Shown piece after piece: positions 44,132 through 52,877 of a stretch of 64,000 bases of DNA. The notes under the pieces are model-generated. The model ran no database searches. It was not told the origin of the DNA and was given only the letters and a program-made list of their open reading frames with translations. Location: NCBI RefSeq assembly GCF_000153765.1, contig NZ_DS022294.1, positions 1,396,049 to 1,460,048 on the forward strand, in the 5' to 3' direction. This stretch comes from Mariprofundus ferrooxydans PV-1. Its GTDB lineage: Bacteria > Pseudomonadota > Zetaproteobacteria > Mariprofundales > Mariprofundaceae. Positions within the stretch are counted from its first letter, which is position 1. The number at the start of each line of letters is the position of its first letter. The translations under genes were made by a program, and so were the position numbers.

Positions 44132-46477
44132 ATGAGTGAATTTGATTTTGCACATACATCCGACGTAGATGAGTTTGATGCTGGTTACAAGGCGTTCAAG
44201 GCAGGCACGATGTCCGAAGAGCGCTTTACGCCGTTTCGCCTGCAGATGGGTGTTTATGGCCAGCGCCAGGAAGGTGTGCAGATGGTGCGTGTCAAGCTGC
44301 CTGGCGGCAACCTGACTCCGGATCAGCTGGATGTGATCGGCGACTGTGTGGCGGATTATGCAGGCCGCTTGCCGACCGACGGCACATTGAGTGTGGCGCC
44401 GGAGAAATTCGCTCATGTGACCACCCGTCAGGATATTCAGGCCAACTTCGTATCTCTGGATGATGTGCCTGCGTTTCTGCGCAGGCTGGATGCTGCAGGG
44501 CTTACCACGCGTGAAGCCTGCGGTAATACGATACGCAATGTCTCCACCTGCTTTCTGGCCGGTTCCTGCCCTGCTGAGCATGCGGATGTATCGGTACATG
44601 CCCGCCGTTTCGCCGAATATTTTTTGCGTCACCCACTGGCTCAGCAGTTCCCGCGCAAATTCAAGGTGAACTTCTCCGGCTGCGCCACTGATTGCGGCCT
44701 TGGCGGTATGCATGATATCGGTTTTATTGCCACCGAGCAGAACGGTGTAAAAGGTTTCAAGGTATGGGCTGCCGGTGGTTTATCGTCCCAGCCGATGAGT
44801 GCACTGCTGCTCGAAGAGTTTATTGAAGAGTCACAGATTCTGCTGGTTGGTGAAGCGCTGATGCGCATGCACTTTAAGTTTTCCGACCGCAAACGGCGTG
44901 CCCGCGCCCGCATGAAATATGTGGCGCAGAAACTCGGTGCCGAAGGCTTTATTGAGGAGTATCGCAAGCAGCGTGCCGTAATTGAAAGTACCCATGCCGA
45001 TGATGCAGGCTATCCTGAAGCAAACTGGCGTACACCAACCGGCGCGCTGCCGCATTCCGATTCCGGTGTGGTGGATCAGCATAATGGTCAGCAGGCGATC
45101 CTGCTCAATCTGTTTCGTGGCGACCTGACTCCGGCACAGTGCCATGCAGTAGCCAATGCCGCACGTGCGGCCGGTACTGAAAGCTTGCGCGTAACGACCG
45201 AGCAGGGCGTGGTCATTGCCGATGTGGATGCTGCGAATGTGGCTGCTGCACAGAAAGTACTGAATGACGCAGGGCTCTCGACCGACTATGCCCGTGGCAT
45301 TGCCGATGTGGTGGCCTGTCCGGGTACGGAAACCTGCCGGCTCGGCATTACCTCCAGCCGCGGTCTGGCAGAAGCGTTGCAGCCGATGATGGCGGACCTG
45401 AAAAAGGATCCGACACTGGCCGGTATTACCGTCAAGGCTTCCGGCTGCCAGCACTCCTGTGGGCGCCATCATATTGCAGACCTGGGTTTTCACGGCATGG
45501 CCAAGAAAGTTGCCGGTCAGGCTGTGCCTCACTACCAGTTGCACGTCGGTGGTTCCGGCGTTGGCGGCTCTCCACTGGCATTTGCAACCGATCCGGTGCC
45601 GGCAAAATATGCACCTGAGGCCGGTATTGCCGTACTCAATGCCTACAAGGATGGGCGCGATGCCGATGAATCCGTGCATGACTGGGCATCCCGTATCGGC
45701 AAGGATGGTATTGCCGCCATTCTGGCGCCGTTTGCTGCCGATGCCGGTGAGGTGGAAGGTCTGATCTACGATTGGAGCGAAAACGAGGCATTCAACACCA
45801 AGGGCAACAAGAAGGGCGAATGTGCCGGTGCCGTGTTGTCGATGTCCGATGCACTGATCTCCGAAGCCGAGTACGAGCTGTTGCTGGCCCGTGCGCATAC
45901 CGATGCAATGTTCTGGGCTGAAGCTGCTACAGCGCTGCGCCGCTCTGCTATCTCCACGGCACGTGCATTTCTGGTGGCATATGGCGAAGCGCCGGAAGAT
46001 GATGCTCTGGTGTTCGGTTTGTTGATGGGGAACGCTACCTCCGATGCCGAAGTCATGACCGGTTTTAACGCCGTACAGTCGGCTCTGATGAATATCGACC
46101 TGGGTAATCCGGGGCCGGGTGTTACGAGTCTGAAGCGTGTTCAGAGTGACTGGCTGGCTTTGGCCCAGGTCCGTTTCGCAGCCGTACCTGCGGATGTACC
46201 CGTGCAGGAAGCGGTGGTTGAACCGGAGCCGGCGGTTGCTGCCGGCATGGTGGAGCTGGATCTTTCCGGCGTGGCTTGCCCGATGAATTTCGTCAAAACT
46301 AAAATCAAGCTATCCACGATGCCGGTTGGCGCCCAGCTGGCTGTCATCCTTGATGATGGTGCTCCGATTAACAATGTGCCGCTTTCTCTTGAAGAGCAGG
46401 GCCAGAAGATTCTGGTTAAAGAGAAACTGTCTGCCACCCAGTGGCGCATTGTCGTCGAGAAATCGTCACAGATCTGA
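44132..46477 (+). CDS. Nitrite/sulfite reductase fused to TusA domain
   Basis: 781 residues. Residues about 30-540 form the two-repeat siroheme reductase. The second repeat has the siroheme/[4Fe-4S] ligands C396-X5-C402 and C439-X3-C443 (CPGTETC, CQHSC). The first repeat also keeps C140-X5-C146 and C184-X3-C188, which is unusual. Residues about 560-690 are a helical, HEPN-like segment. Residues about 700-781 are a TusA domain (GVACPMNFVKTKIKL). It probably reduces sulfite to sulfide and may hand the sulfur to its own carrier domain. The start ATG 44132 (MSEFDF) is preferred to 44102. It overlaps the next gene (TGATG). Confidence 0.88.
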   Translation: MSEFDFAHTSDVDEFDAGYKAFKAGTMSEERFTPFRLQMGVYGQRQEGVQMVRVKLPGGNLTPDQLDVIGDCVADYAGRLPTDGTLSVAPEKFAHVTTRQDIQANFVSLDDVPAFLRRLDAAGLTTREACGNTIRNVSTCFLAGSCPAEHADVSVHARRFAEYFLRHPLAQQFPRKFKVNFSGCATDCGLGGMHDIGFIATEQNGVKGFKVWAAGGLSSQPMSALLLEEFIEESQILLVGEALMRMHFKFSDRKRRARARMKYVAQKLGAEGFIEEYRKQRAVIESTHADDAGYPEANWRTPTGALPHSDSGVVDQHNGQQAILLNLFRGDLTPAQCHAVANAARAAGTESLRVTTEQGVVIADVDAANVAAAQKVLNDAGLSTDYARGIADVVACPGTETCRLGITSSRGLAEALQPMMADLKKDPTLAGITVKASGCQHSCGRHHIADLGFHGMAKKVAGQAVPHYQLHVGGSGVGGSPLAFATDPVPAKYAPEAGIAVLNAYKDGRDADESVHDWASRIGKDGIAAILAPFAADAGEVEGLIYDWSENEAFNTKGNKKGECAGAVLSMSDALISEAEYELLLARAHTDAMFWAEAATALRRSAISTARAFLVAYGEAPEDDALVFGLLMGNATSDAEVMTGFNAVQSALMNIDLGNPGPGVTSLKRVQSDWLALAQVRFAAVPADVPVQEAVVEPEPAVAAGMVELDLSGVACPMNFVKTKIKLSTMPVGAQLAVILDDGAPINNVPLSLEEQGQKILVKEKLSATQWRIVVEKSSQI

Positions 46478-49125
46478 TGCATTCGACAGACCTTCATCCC
46501 TTTGCTAACTCCGGGCGTACCAAGCTGTCTCTGGTTAGCCGGGGGGTGGCACTGCCGGAAGGTCTGCCGGAATCATCACGTTGGATTGCACAGGCGAATG
46601 CGACGGAATCGGTTATCGATATCCGTCTCTCATCGGGGCATCTCTGTACGGTGCCTGTGGGGCAGCCGTATACAGAGCGCAGCACCTATAAACTGCTTTC
46701 GGATGATGAAGGTTTTTATCTGGACTGTGCGGGTGAATCCGAACGGGTGGAGCTGGTAGAGACCCCCGCTTTTTACCGTAAGAAAACCAGAAGTGGTGCA
46801 CGTATGGGCAATATATCGTCGCTGCATGATCGGTTGCTGATGCTATATCCGACCATGGGCTGTGGTTTTTTTGCCATACCGGGAGCGGCCTGCCAGTACT
46901 GCCAGTATGATTCGATGCTCAATGAAGACGAGCCGCCGATGCGTGATCCGCTGGAGTTGGTGGAGGTGGTGCGTGCAGCGCTGGCCGAGCGCGCAATTGA
47001 TACAGTCTACCTCTATAACGGCTTTTCACCGGCACCGGATGTGGGGCTTTCGCGGCTGTTGCCGGTTATTGCCTTGTTGCGCAGGCATCTGCCTCATCAG
47101 CAGATTGCGTTGGAAACCGTCGCTCCGCATGATCTCAAGATCATTGATGAGCTCTACGATGCCGGGCTGGATATTTTTGTCTGTAATCTGGAAGTTGCTG
47201 ACACAGCACGTTTTGCAGCAACCTGTCCGGGCAAGGCGAGCCATGGCGGGCAGTCCCGTATTTGGGAAGCGCTTCGTCATGCGCGCTCGGTATTTCGCCC
47301 GGGTACAGTGGTGAGCCATCTGATTGTCGGGCTGGAGCCCTTGCAATCAACGATCGCCGGCATGAAAGAGCTGGTCCATGCCGGTGTGGTTCCGTTGTTG
47401 ATCCCCTTTCGTCCGCTGCCCGGCACGCCGTTAAAGGATCAGCCGCTGCCCAGTCTGGACGATGTTGAACAGGCGCTGCTCAGTCACTCGGAGCTGGTGA
47501 TCTCGTCTGCACTGCCGACGCACAGGCTGCGTGATATGGGGCGTGTGCTTACCCCGATGGAGAGCAGGGTGCTTGATGGTATCGAGCCATCACTGCAGCA
47601 GCGGTTTGTTATTTCATCCGTCGGCCGGAAGATCGAGGGCTGGTTTGACAGCCTGCGTCGCCATGTCTTGCTGAGCTACAAGCAACAGGGCCACCTTGAG
47701 CATACGCAACATGCCGGGAAACGGCAGCCGGCATCGTCTCTGTTGATGCGCCAGAGTGTCCCGTTTGTGCTGATGGCACTTATTGTCGTTACGGCTTACA
47801 GCCTGCTCAAGCTGCCTGCACCTGCAGGTCTTACCGAGGCCGGTTGGCACTCGCTGCTTGTCTTCGGGGTGTGCCTTGTGCTGTGGGTCAGCCAGTTGCT
47901 ACCGCTCTCTGTGACCTCCCTGCTGGGCATGGCGCTTCTGCCTCTGGTCGGCGCAATGAGTTCGGCCGATGTCTATGCGCTGTTCGGTAATACGGCCGTG
48001 TTCTTTATTCTCGGCGCTTTTATTCTGGCGGCAGGCATTATGAAGTCGGGGCTCTCCGAGCATGTCGCACTGGCTGTGTTTAAACGATTTAATGCAAGCT
48101 CGCGTAAACTGCTCTTGAGTATGCTGTTGCTACCTGCACTTATGGCCTGTTTCATGCCAGAGCATGCCGTGGCTGCTGTTTTACTGCCGATTGTGTGGAG
48201 TATTGTACAGGGACTGGGGTTGAAGCCGGGCAACCGCTATGCCGCAGCTATTTTTCTTGCCATGGCCTGGGGAGCGGTGATTGGCGGTGTGATGACGCTG
48301 CTTGGCGGTGCTCGGGGGCCATTGGCCATGGCGATAGTCGGGGAGATGACCGGTAAAGGTTTCTCTTTTGTCGACTGGACGCTGGCGGCGGCTCCCATGG
48401 TGATCGGTATGTTACTTGTTGCGGTCGTCATACTATTGAAGCTGGTGCCGCATGACGGGATCGATATGCAGGGGGCCAGCCTCCGGATTGAGAAGCGGCA
48501 ACTGGAGCTCGGCCATATGGACGTGCGCGGCAAGGCTATGTCGGTGCTGATGCTGGTGACAATGATGGCGTGGATATTTCTTGGAGACAGGTTCGGACTT
48601 GCCACGATCGCACTGGTTGCCGTCGTAGCTATGTTTGCGTTGCGGATTGTAGGCTGGAAAGAGATACAGTCGCACATCGACTGGGGCGTGGTGCTGATGT
48701 ACGGCGGTGCTATTGCCATTGCCACGTCGCTGCAAAAGACAGGCGCTGCTGAATGGGTGGCCACGTCCTTCTGGCCGGATGGGGTGGCCGGTGTTGCTAT
48801 CCTGATTTTGATTGCGCTGTTCACGATGCTGCTTACCGAGGGCATCAGCAATTCGGCAGCTGTGGCCATTATGCTGCCGATTGCGATTCCGATGGGTACG
48901 CTCTCCGGTATTGACCCGATTACCACGGCTCTCGCTGTCGGCATCGTTTCCGGTTTTGCCTTTATGTTGCCGATGGGGACGCCGCCCAATGCCATGGTTT
49001 ATGGCACCGGGTATGTCCGCCTGGGAGATATGATCCGCTTTGGTAGTATATTGCTGTTCTCCACGCTGGTACTGTTTGCTCTGACTGCTTATTTCTGGTG
49101 GCCACTCTGGGGCTTTGCGGTATGA
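46477..49125 (+). CDS. Radical SAM domain fused to SLC13/DASS-type anion permease
   Basis: 882 residues in one uninterrupted frame. Residues 1-110 are of unknown fold. Residues about 115-400 are radical-SAM-like, with a variant cluster motif C129-X9-C139-X2-C142, YLYNGFSPAP, and ALETVAPHDLKIIDELYDAG. Residues about 425-882 have 11 to 12 membrane helices of the SLC13 (DASS) type: FFILGAFILAAGI, the first-half GGVMTLLGGARGP, ISNSAAVAIMLPIAIP and GTPPNAMVYGTGYV. The permease half likely imports sulfate for the cysDN-cysH genes downstream. The enzyme half faces the cytosol and its reaction is unknown. The start overlaps the sulfite reductase stop, and the stop overlaps cysH. Confidence 0.85.
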   Translation: MHSTDLHPFANSGRTKLSLVSRGVALPEGLPESSRWIAQANATESVIDIRLSSGHLCTVPVGQPYTERSTYKLLSDDEGFYLDCAGESERVELVETPAFYRKKTRSGARMGNISSLHDRLLMLYPTMGCGFFAIPGAACQYCQYDSMLNEDEPPMRDPLELVEVVRAALAERAIDTVYLYNGFSPAPDVGLSRLLPVIALLRRHLPHQQIALETVAPHDLKIIDELYDAGLDIFVCNLEVADTARFAATCPGKASHGGQSRIWEALRHARSVFRPGTVVSHLIVGLEPLQSTIAGMKELVHAGVVPLLIPFRPLPGTPLKDQPLPSLDDVEQALLSHSELVISSALPTHRLRDMGRVLTPMESRVLDGIEPSLQQRFVISSVGRKIEGWFDSLRRHVLLSYKQQGHLEHTQHAGKRQPASSLLMRQSVPFVLMALIVVTAYSLLKLPAPAGLTEAGWHSLLVFGVCLVLWVSQLLPLSVTSLLGMALLPLVGAMSSADVYALFGNTAVFFILGAFILAAGIMKSGLSEHVALAVFKRFNASSRKLLLSMLLLPALMACFMPEHAVAAVLLPIVWSIVQGLGLKPGNRYAAAIFLAMAWGAVIGGVMTLLGGARGPLAMAIVGEMTGKGFSFVDWTLAAAPMVIGMLLVAVVILLKLVPHDGIDMQGASLRIEKRQLELGHMDVRGKAMSVLMLVTMMAWIFLGDRFGLATIALVAVVAMFALRIVGWKEIQSHIDWGVVLMYGGAIAIATSLQKTGAAEWVATSFWPDGVAGVAILILIALFTMLLTEGISNSAAVAIMLPIAIPMGTLSGIDPITTALAVGIVSGFAFMLPMGTPPNAMVYGTGYVRLGDMIRFGSILLFSTLVLFALTAYFWWPLWGFAV

Positions 49126-49859
49126 CGATGGTTGATGATCTGGTGCAGCAAAAGGTTGATGCAAGCCTTCTGTTGTTGCGAGAGGCTGTTGCCCGCTACG
49201 GGGACAGGGTTGTCTATGCCAGCAGCCTGGGCTCACAGGCGATGGTACTGATTGATCTGATCTGTCGTTACACACCCGGCCTTCGCATAGTGACTCTGGA
49301 TACAGGGCGTTTGCCGCAGCAGACATATGACCTGATGGATCTACTGCGTGAGCGCTATGGCCCGGTTCTGAATGTACTCTTTCCCGATGCGGGTGAGGTA
49401 AGGGCGATGGTGGATGAGCACGGTGTAAATCTGTTTTACCGCGCTGTGGCCAATCGAAAGTTATGCTGTGCCGTGCGCAAGGTGCATCCATTGCAGAAGG
49501 AATTGTCAGGCATGCAGGCGTGGATTACAGGTCGCCGAAGGGATCAGGCAAACCGGTCGCAGATCACTCCGGTTGAGGATGATCCGGTATACGGATTGAA
49601 AAAGTATAACCCGATGCTCGATTGGACGGAGGCAGATATCTGGGCCTATATCCGGGCTCATGACCTGCCGTATAACAGCCTGCATGACAGCCATTATCTG
49701 TCCATCGGTTGTGCCTGCTGTACGCGTGCAATCAGCGTGGGAGAGGACCCTCGATCAGGTCGCTGGTGGTGGGAAAACGAAGACACACTGGCAGAATGCG
49801 GCCTGCATGTGAGCTCTCTGGCCAGGCCGGGTGAGGGTGAATCCGGTGAAGGAATTTAA
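49122..49859 (+). CDS. cysH: Assimilatory APS reductase (CysH, Fe-S type)
   Basis: 245-residue PP-loop enzyme that reduces adenylyl sulfate to sulfite in the cytosol. The four-Cys motif for a [4Fe-4S] cluster is present ([12 protein letters not shown] and GCACCTRAI), which in this family marks use of APS rather than PAPS. The PP-loop-type start [15 protein letters not shown] and [12 protein letters not shown] are also seen. No APS kinase (cysC) is present in the window, consistent with direct APS reduction. Start ATG 49122 overlaps the preceding stop (ATGA); ATG 49128 is an alternative. Confidence 0.95.
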   Translation: MTMVDDLVQQKVDASLLLLREAVARYGDRVVYASSLGSQAMVLIDLICRYTPGLRIVTLDTGRLPQQTYDLMDLLRERYGPVLNVLFPDAGEVRAMVDEHGVNLFYRAVANRKLCCAVRKVHPLQKELSGMQAWITGRRRDQANRSQITPVEDDPVYGLKKYNPMLDWTEADIWAYIRAHDLPYNSLHDSHYLSIGCACCTRAISVGEDPRSGRWWWENEDTLAECGLHVSSLARPGEGESGEGI

Positions 49860-49921
49860 CATTGAATAGTACAGGCGATCCATGTCAGCGTGGAGCCTGT
49901 AAACAGGAAATGGTGGAAATA

Positions 49922-50830
49922 ATGTCAGAACACAAGTTAACGCAATTAAAAGCACTGGAAGCCGAGTCCATTCACATCATCCGTGAAGTGGTGGCGGAGT
50001 TCCGCAACCCGGTCATGCTCTATTCGGTGGGTAAGGATTCGAGTGTACTGCTGCATCTGGCCCGCAAGGCATTTTATCCGGCGCCGCTGCCGTTTTCGCT
50101 ACTGCATGTCGACACCGGCTTCAAGTTCAAGGAGATGTACGAATTCCGCGATGCGTTCTGCAAGGAGATCGGAGCGAATCTGATCGTGCGCAGGAATGAG
50201 GATGCCATTGCCAAAGGCATGAATCCGAAAGACTTTGGCGTGGCGCGCTGCTGCGGCGCGCTGAAAACGCAGGGGCTGCTTGATGCGCTGGAAGAGGGCG
50301 AATATGACGCGGCCTTTGGCGGCGCACGTCGTGATGAGGAGCGCTCCCGCGCCAAGGAGCGTGTATTTTCCATGCGAGATGAATTCGGCCAGTGGGATCC
50401 GAAGAACCAGCGTCCCGAGTTGTGGAGCCTCTACAATGGACGTATCCACGATGGTGAATCGGTACGTGTATTCCCGATCTCCAACTGGACGGAGATGGAT
50501 ATCTGGCTCTATATCCGGGAAGAGAAGATCCCGATTGTACCGCTCTATTTTGCCAAAGAGCGACTGATGGTCGAGCGCAAGCATTTGCTGATTCCATACT
50601 ATGAAGAGATGAAGGATCAGTTGTTGGAGGGCGAAGAGCCGAAGATGGTCATGAGCCGTTTTCGTACGCTGGGCTGCAGCCCCTGTACCGGCGCGATCCG
50701 TTCGGACGCCGTCAATATGGATGAAATAGTTATTGAAGCAGCAGCATCACGCCGCTCGGAGCGCGAGACACGTATCATTGATCACGGTTCCAATTCGATG
50801 GAAGACAAGAAAAAAGAAGGTTATTTCTAA
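49922..50830 (+). CDS. cysD: Sulfate adenylyltransferase subunit 2
   Basis: 302-residue ATP-PPi-type subunit of ATP sulfurylase, which makes APS from sulfate and ATP. The PP-loop is [53 protein letters not shown] and [13 protein letters not shown] are characteristic. The ATG at 49922 (MSEHKLTQL) matches the usual start; the longer frame to 49862 lacks support. Overlaps cysN (TAATG), so the heterodimer is co-translated. Confidence 0.96.
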   Translation: MSEHKLTQLKALEAESIHIIREVVAEFRNPVMLYSVGKDSSVLLHLARKAFYPAPLPFSLLHVDTGFKFKEMYEFRDAFCKEIGANLIVRRNEDAIAKGMNPKDFGVARCCGALKTQGLLDALEEGEYDAAFGGARRDEERSRAKERVFSMRDEFGQWDPKNQRPELWSLYNGRIHDGESVRVFPISNWTEMDIWLYIREEKIPIVPLYFAKERLMVERKHLLIPYYEEMKDQLLEGEEPKMVMSRFRTLGCSPCTGAIRSDAVNMDEIVIEAAASRRSERETRIIDHGSNSMEDKKKEGYF

Positions 50831-52110
50831 TGACTGAAGCTAATTTTAAACTGGTTGAAGAAGTTGAGCTGCTGCGTCTGGTAACGGTTGGCAGTGTGGA
50901 TGACGGTAAATCAACATTGATCGGTCGCCTGCTGGTGGATACCAAAGGTGCGTTTGAAGATCAGTTACTGGCTGTGCGTAAGCAGAAAGGTCTGGATAGC
51001 ATTGCAACCGCTGCCGATATCGATCTGGCCATGCTGACTGACGGCTTGTCAGCCGAGCGCGAGCAGGGCATCACCATTGATGTGGCATACCGCTACTTTG
51101 CCACGCCGAAACGCAAGTTTATTATGGCCGATTGCCCGGGTCATGAGCAGTACACCCGCAATATGGTGACCGGTGCCTCGACTGCCAGTGCTGCCATTAT
51201 TCTGATTGATGCGCGTAGCGGTGTCATGCCGCAAACCAAGCGTCACACGCATATTCTCGGCTTGCTGGGTATCCCGCATCTGATTGTGGCGGTAAACAAG
51301 ATGGACCTGGTCGACTTCGATCAGGCTGTTTTCGAGCAGATTCGCGCAGAGATGAACGAATACTGTGCCAAACAGGGCGTGAAGGATCTGATCTGTATTC
51401 CGATATCGGCGCTCGATGGTGATATGGTAGCCGTGCGCGGCAATAATCTGGACTGGTACGAAGGCAAGACACTGCTGGAAACACTGGAGTCGCTGCCCAC
51501 ACTGGGTGATGTTGACCGCCTGCCCTTCCGCCTGCCTGTGCAGTTGGTGAACCGCCCGCAGACGACGGAGCTACCCGATTACCGCGGATTTATGGGTACG
51601 ATCGCTTCCGGTACCATCCGGGTCGGTGACGAAATCATTGCGGTACCCAGTGGCAATACCTCGACAGTCAAAGAGATTGTCACCTTTGATGGCAATCTGC
51701 AGGAGGCGTTTGCGCCTCAGAGCGTGACACTGACGCTCAATGATAATATCGATATTTCGCGTGGCGACATGATTACCCGGGTCGGTGAAAAAACAGGTGA
51801 TTCCAAAGATCTGACAGCCAATGTCTGCTGGATCGGCGATGAGCCTTTGAGTGCGCGCAAGAAGTATATCATCAAGCATACGACGAACTCGGTGAAAGCC
51901 ATGGTATCGAGTGTCGATTTCAAGACCGATATCCATACGCTGGATCACCTGGATGCTGATGAGCTGGCGATGAACGAAATCGGTCGTATCACCTTTAAAC
52001 TGCAGAAGCCGCTGCACTATGACAGCTATGCGGATAACCGGGCGACCGGCAGCTTTATCCTGATTGATACCTTTACCAACAACACTGTTGGTGCCGGTAT
52101 GATTGTCTGA
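50830..52110 (+). CDS. cysN: Sulfate adenylyltransferase subunit 1 (GTPase)
   Basis: 426-residue EF-Tu-like GTPase that drives APS formation with CysD. The GTP-binding motifs are GSVDDGKSTLIGRLL, DCPGHEQYTRNM and NKMDLVDF, followed by two beta-barrel domains. It is at the short end for CysN, and the APS-kinase domain found in CysNC fusions is absent, again fitting the APS-reductase route. Last assimilation gene before the HPP protein, 26 bases further on. Confidence 0.96.
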   Translation: MTEANFKLVEEVELLRLVTVGSVDDGKSTLIGRLLVDTKGAFEDQLLAVRKQKGLDSIATAADIDLAMLTDGLSAEREQGITIDVAYRYFATPKRKFIMADCPGHEQYTRNMVTGASTASAAIILIDARSGVMPQTKRHTHILGLLGIPHLIVAVNKMDLVDFDQAVFEQIRAEMNEYCAKQGVKDLICIPISALDGDMVAVRGNNLDWYEGKTLLETLESLPTLGDVDRLPFRLPVQLVNRPQTTELPDYRGFMGTIASGTIRVGDEIIAVPSGNTSTVKEIVTFDGNLQEAFAPQSVTLTLNDNIDISRGDMITRVGEKTGDSKDLTANVCWIGDEPLSARKKYIIKHTTNSVKAMVSSVDFKTDIHTLDHLDADELAMNEIGRITFKLQKPLHYDSYADNRATGSFILIDTFTNNTVGAGMIV

Positions 52111-52136
52111 ATGATAAGCGGGTAGATTGAACCGAC

Positions 52137-52859
52137 ATGGAGCAACGAGGAAAAACGCTGCTGCACTGGTTGGGCGTGGATATGATCCATGTTGGACATG
52201 CCGAACGTTTGATCGCAGCTGCCGGTGCGCTGATTGGTATCGCCTGCTGTTGGAATGTCAGCCTGTATTTTGTCGGCCATGAATCGGCGACGCTGATCAT
52301 CGCCTCGGTTGGCGCCGGTGCGGTGCTGCTGTTTGGTGTGCCACACGGCGCATTGTCGCAACCATGGCCTGCCACGGGAGGCCATCTGCTTTCGGCGATC
52401 GTTGGCGTCAGCTGTGCCCGATGGATCGAGCCGACATGGCTGGCCGGGTCCGTCGCTGTCGGGTTGGCCGTGCTGGTGATGCATTATGCCCGATGCCTGC
52501 ATCCGCCTGGCGGCGCCACGGCACTGATTGCGGTAGTAGGGGGGCAGGATATCCATGCGTTGGGTTATGCCTATGTGTTGGAGCCGGTGATGCTTAATGC
52601 ACTGATCTTGCTGTGTGTTGCCTTACTGTTTAATAACCTTGTTGCCAGTCGCAGTTATCCGGCTGCCTGGGTCAGGGCGGTCGCGAAGCCGTCACAGGTA
52701 TCTGCATCAGGCAGGATTATGCCCGAGCATGTGCGTGCCGCACTGGCCGAAATGGATATGGTTGAGGATATCAGCGAAGAAGATTTGTTGGTTATCATTG
52801 CCAGAGCCGAGTTCTATGCATCCGGACAGGGTAAGGCAGCTGAACACGTCAAGCAGTAG
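52137..52859 (+). CDS. HPP-family integral membrane protein
   Basis: 240 residues. Four or five membrane helices, with the signature CLHPPGGATALIAVVGG (HPP motif) and FGVPHGALSQPWPATGGHLL, then a soluble tail of about 55 residues with an acidic stretch (MVEDISEEDLLVIIARAEFY). HPP proteins have been linked to nitrite transport in cyanobacteria and plastids. In this position after cysN, transport of sulfite, sulfate or nitrite is conceivable but not shown. Probably the last gene of the sulfur operon. Confidence 0.87.
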   Translation: MEQRGKTLLHWLGVDMIHVGHAERLIAAAGALIGIACCWNVSLYFVGHESATLIIASVGAGAVLLFGVPHGALSQPWPATGGHLLSAIVGVSCARWIEPTWLAGSVAVGLAVLVMHYARCLHPPGGATALIAVVGGQDIHALGYAYVLEPVMLNALILLCVALLFNNLVASRSYPAAWVRAVAKPSQVSASGRIMPEHVRAALAEMDMVEDISEEDLLVIIARAEFYASGQGKAAEHVKQ

Positions 52860-52877
52860 AAAACTCTGTAGTGAGTG

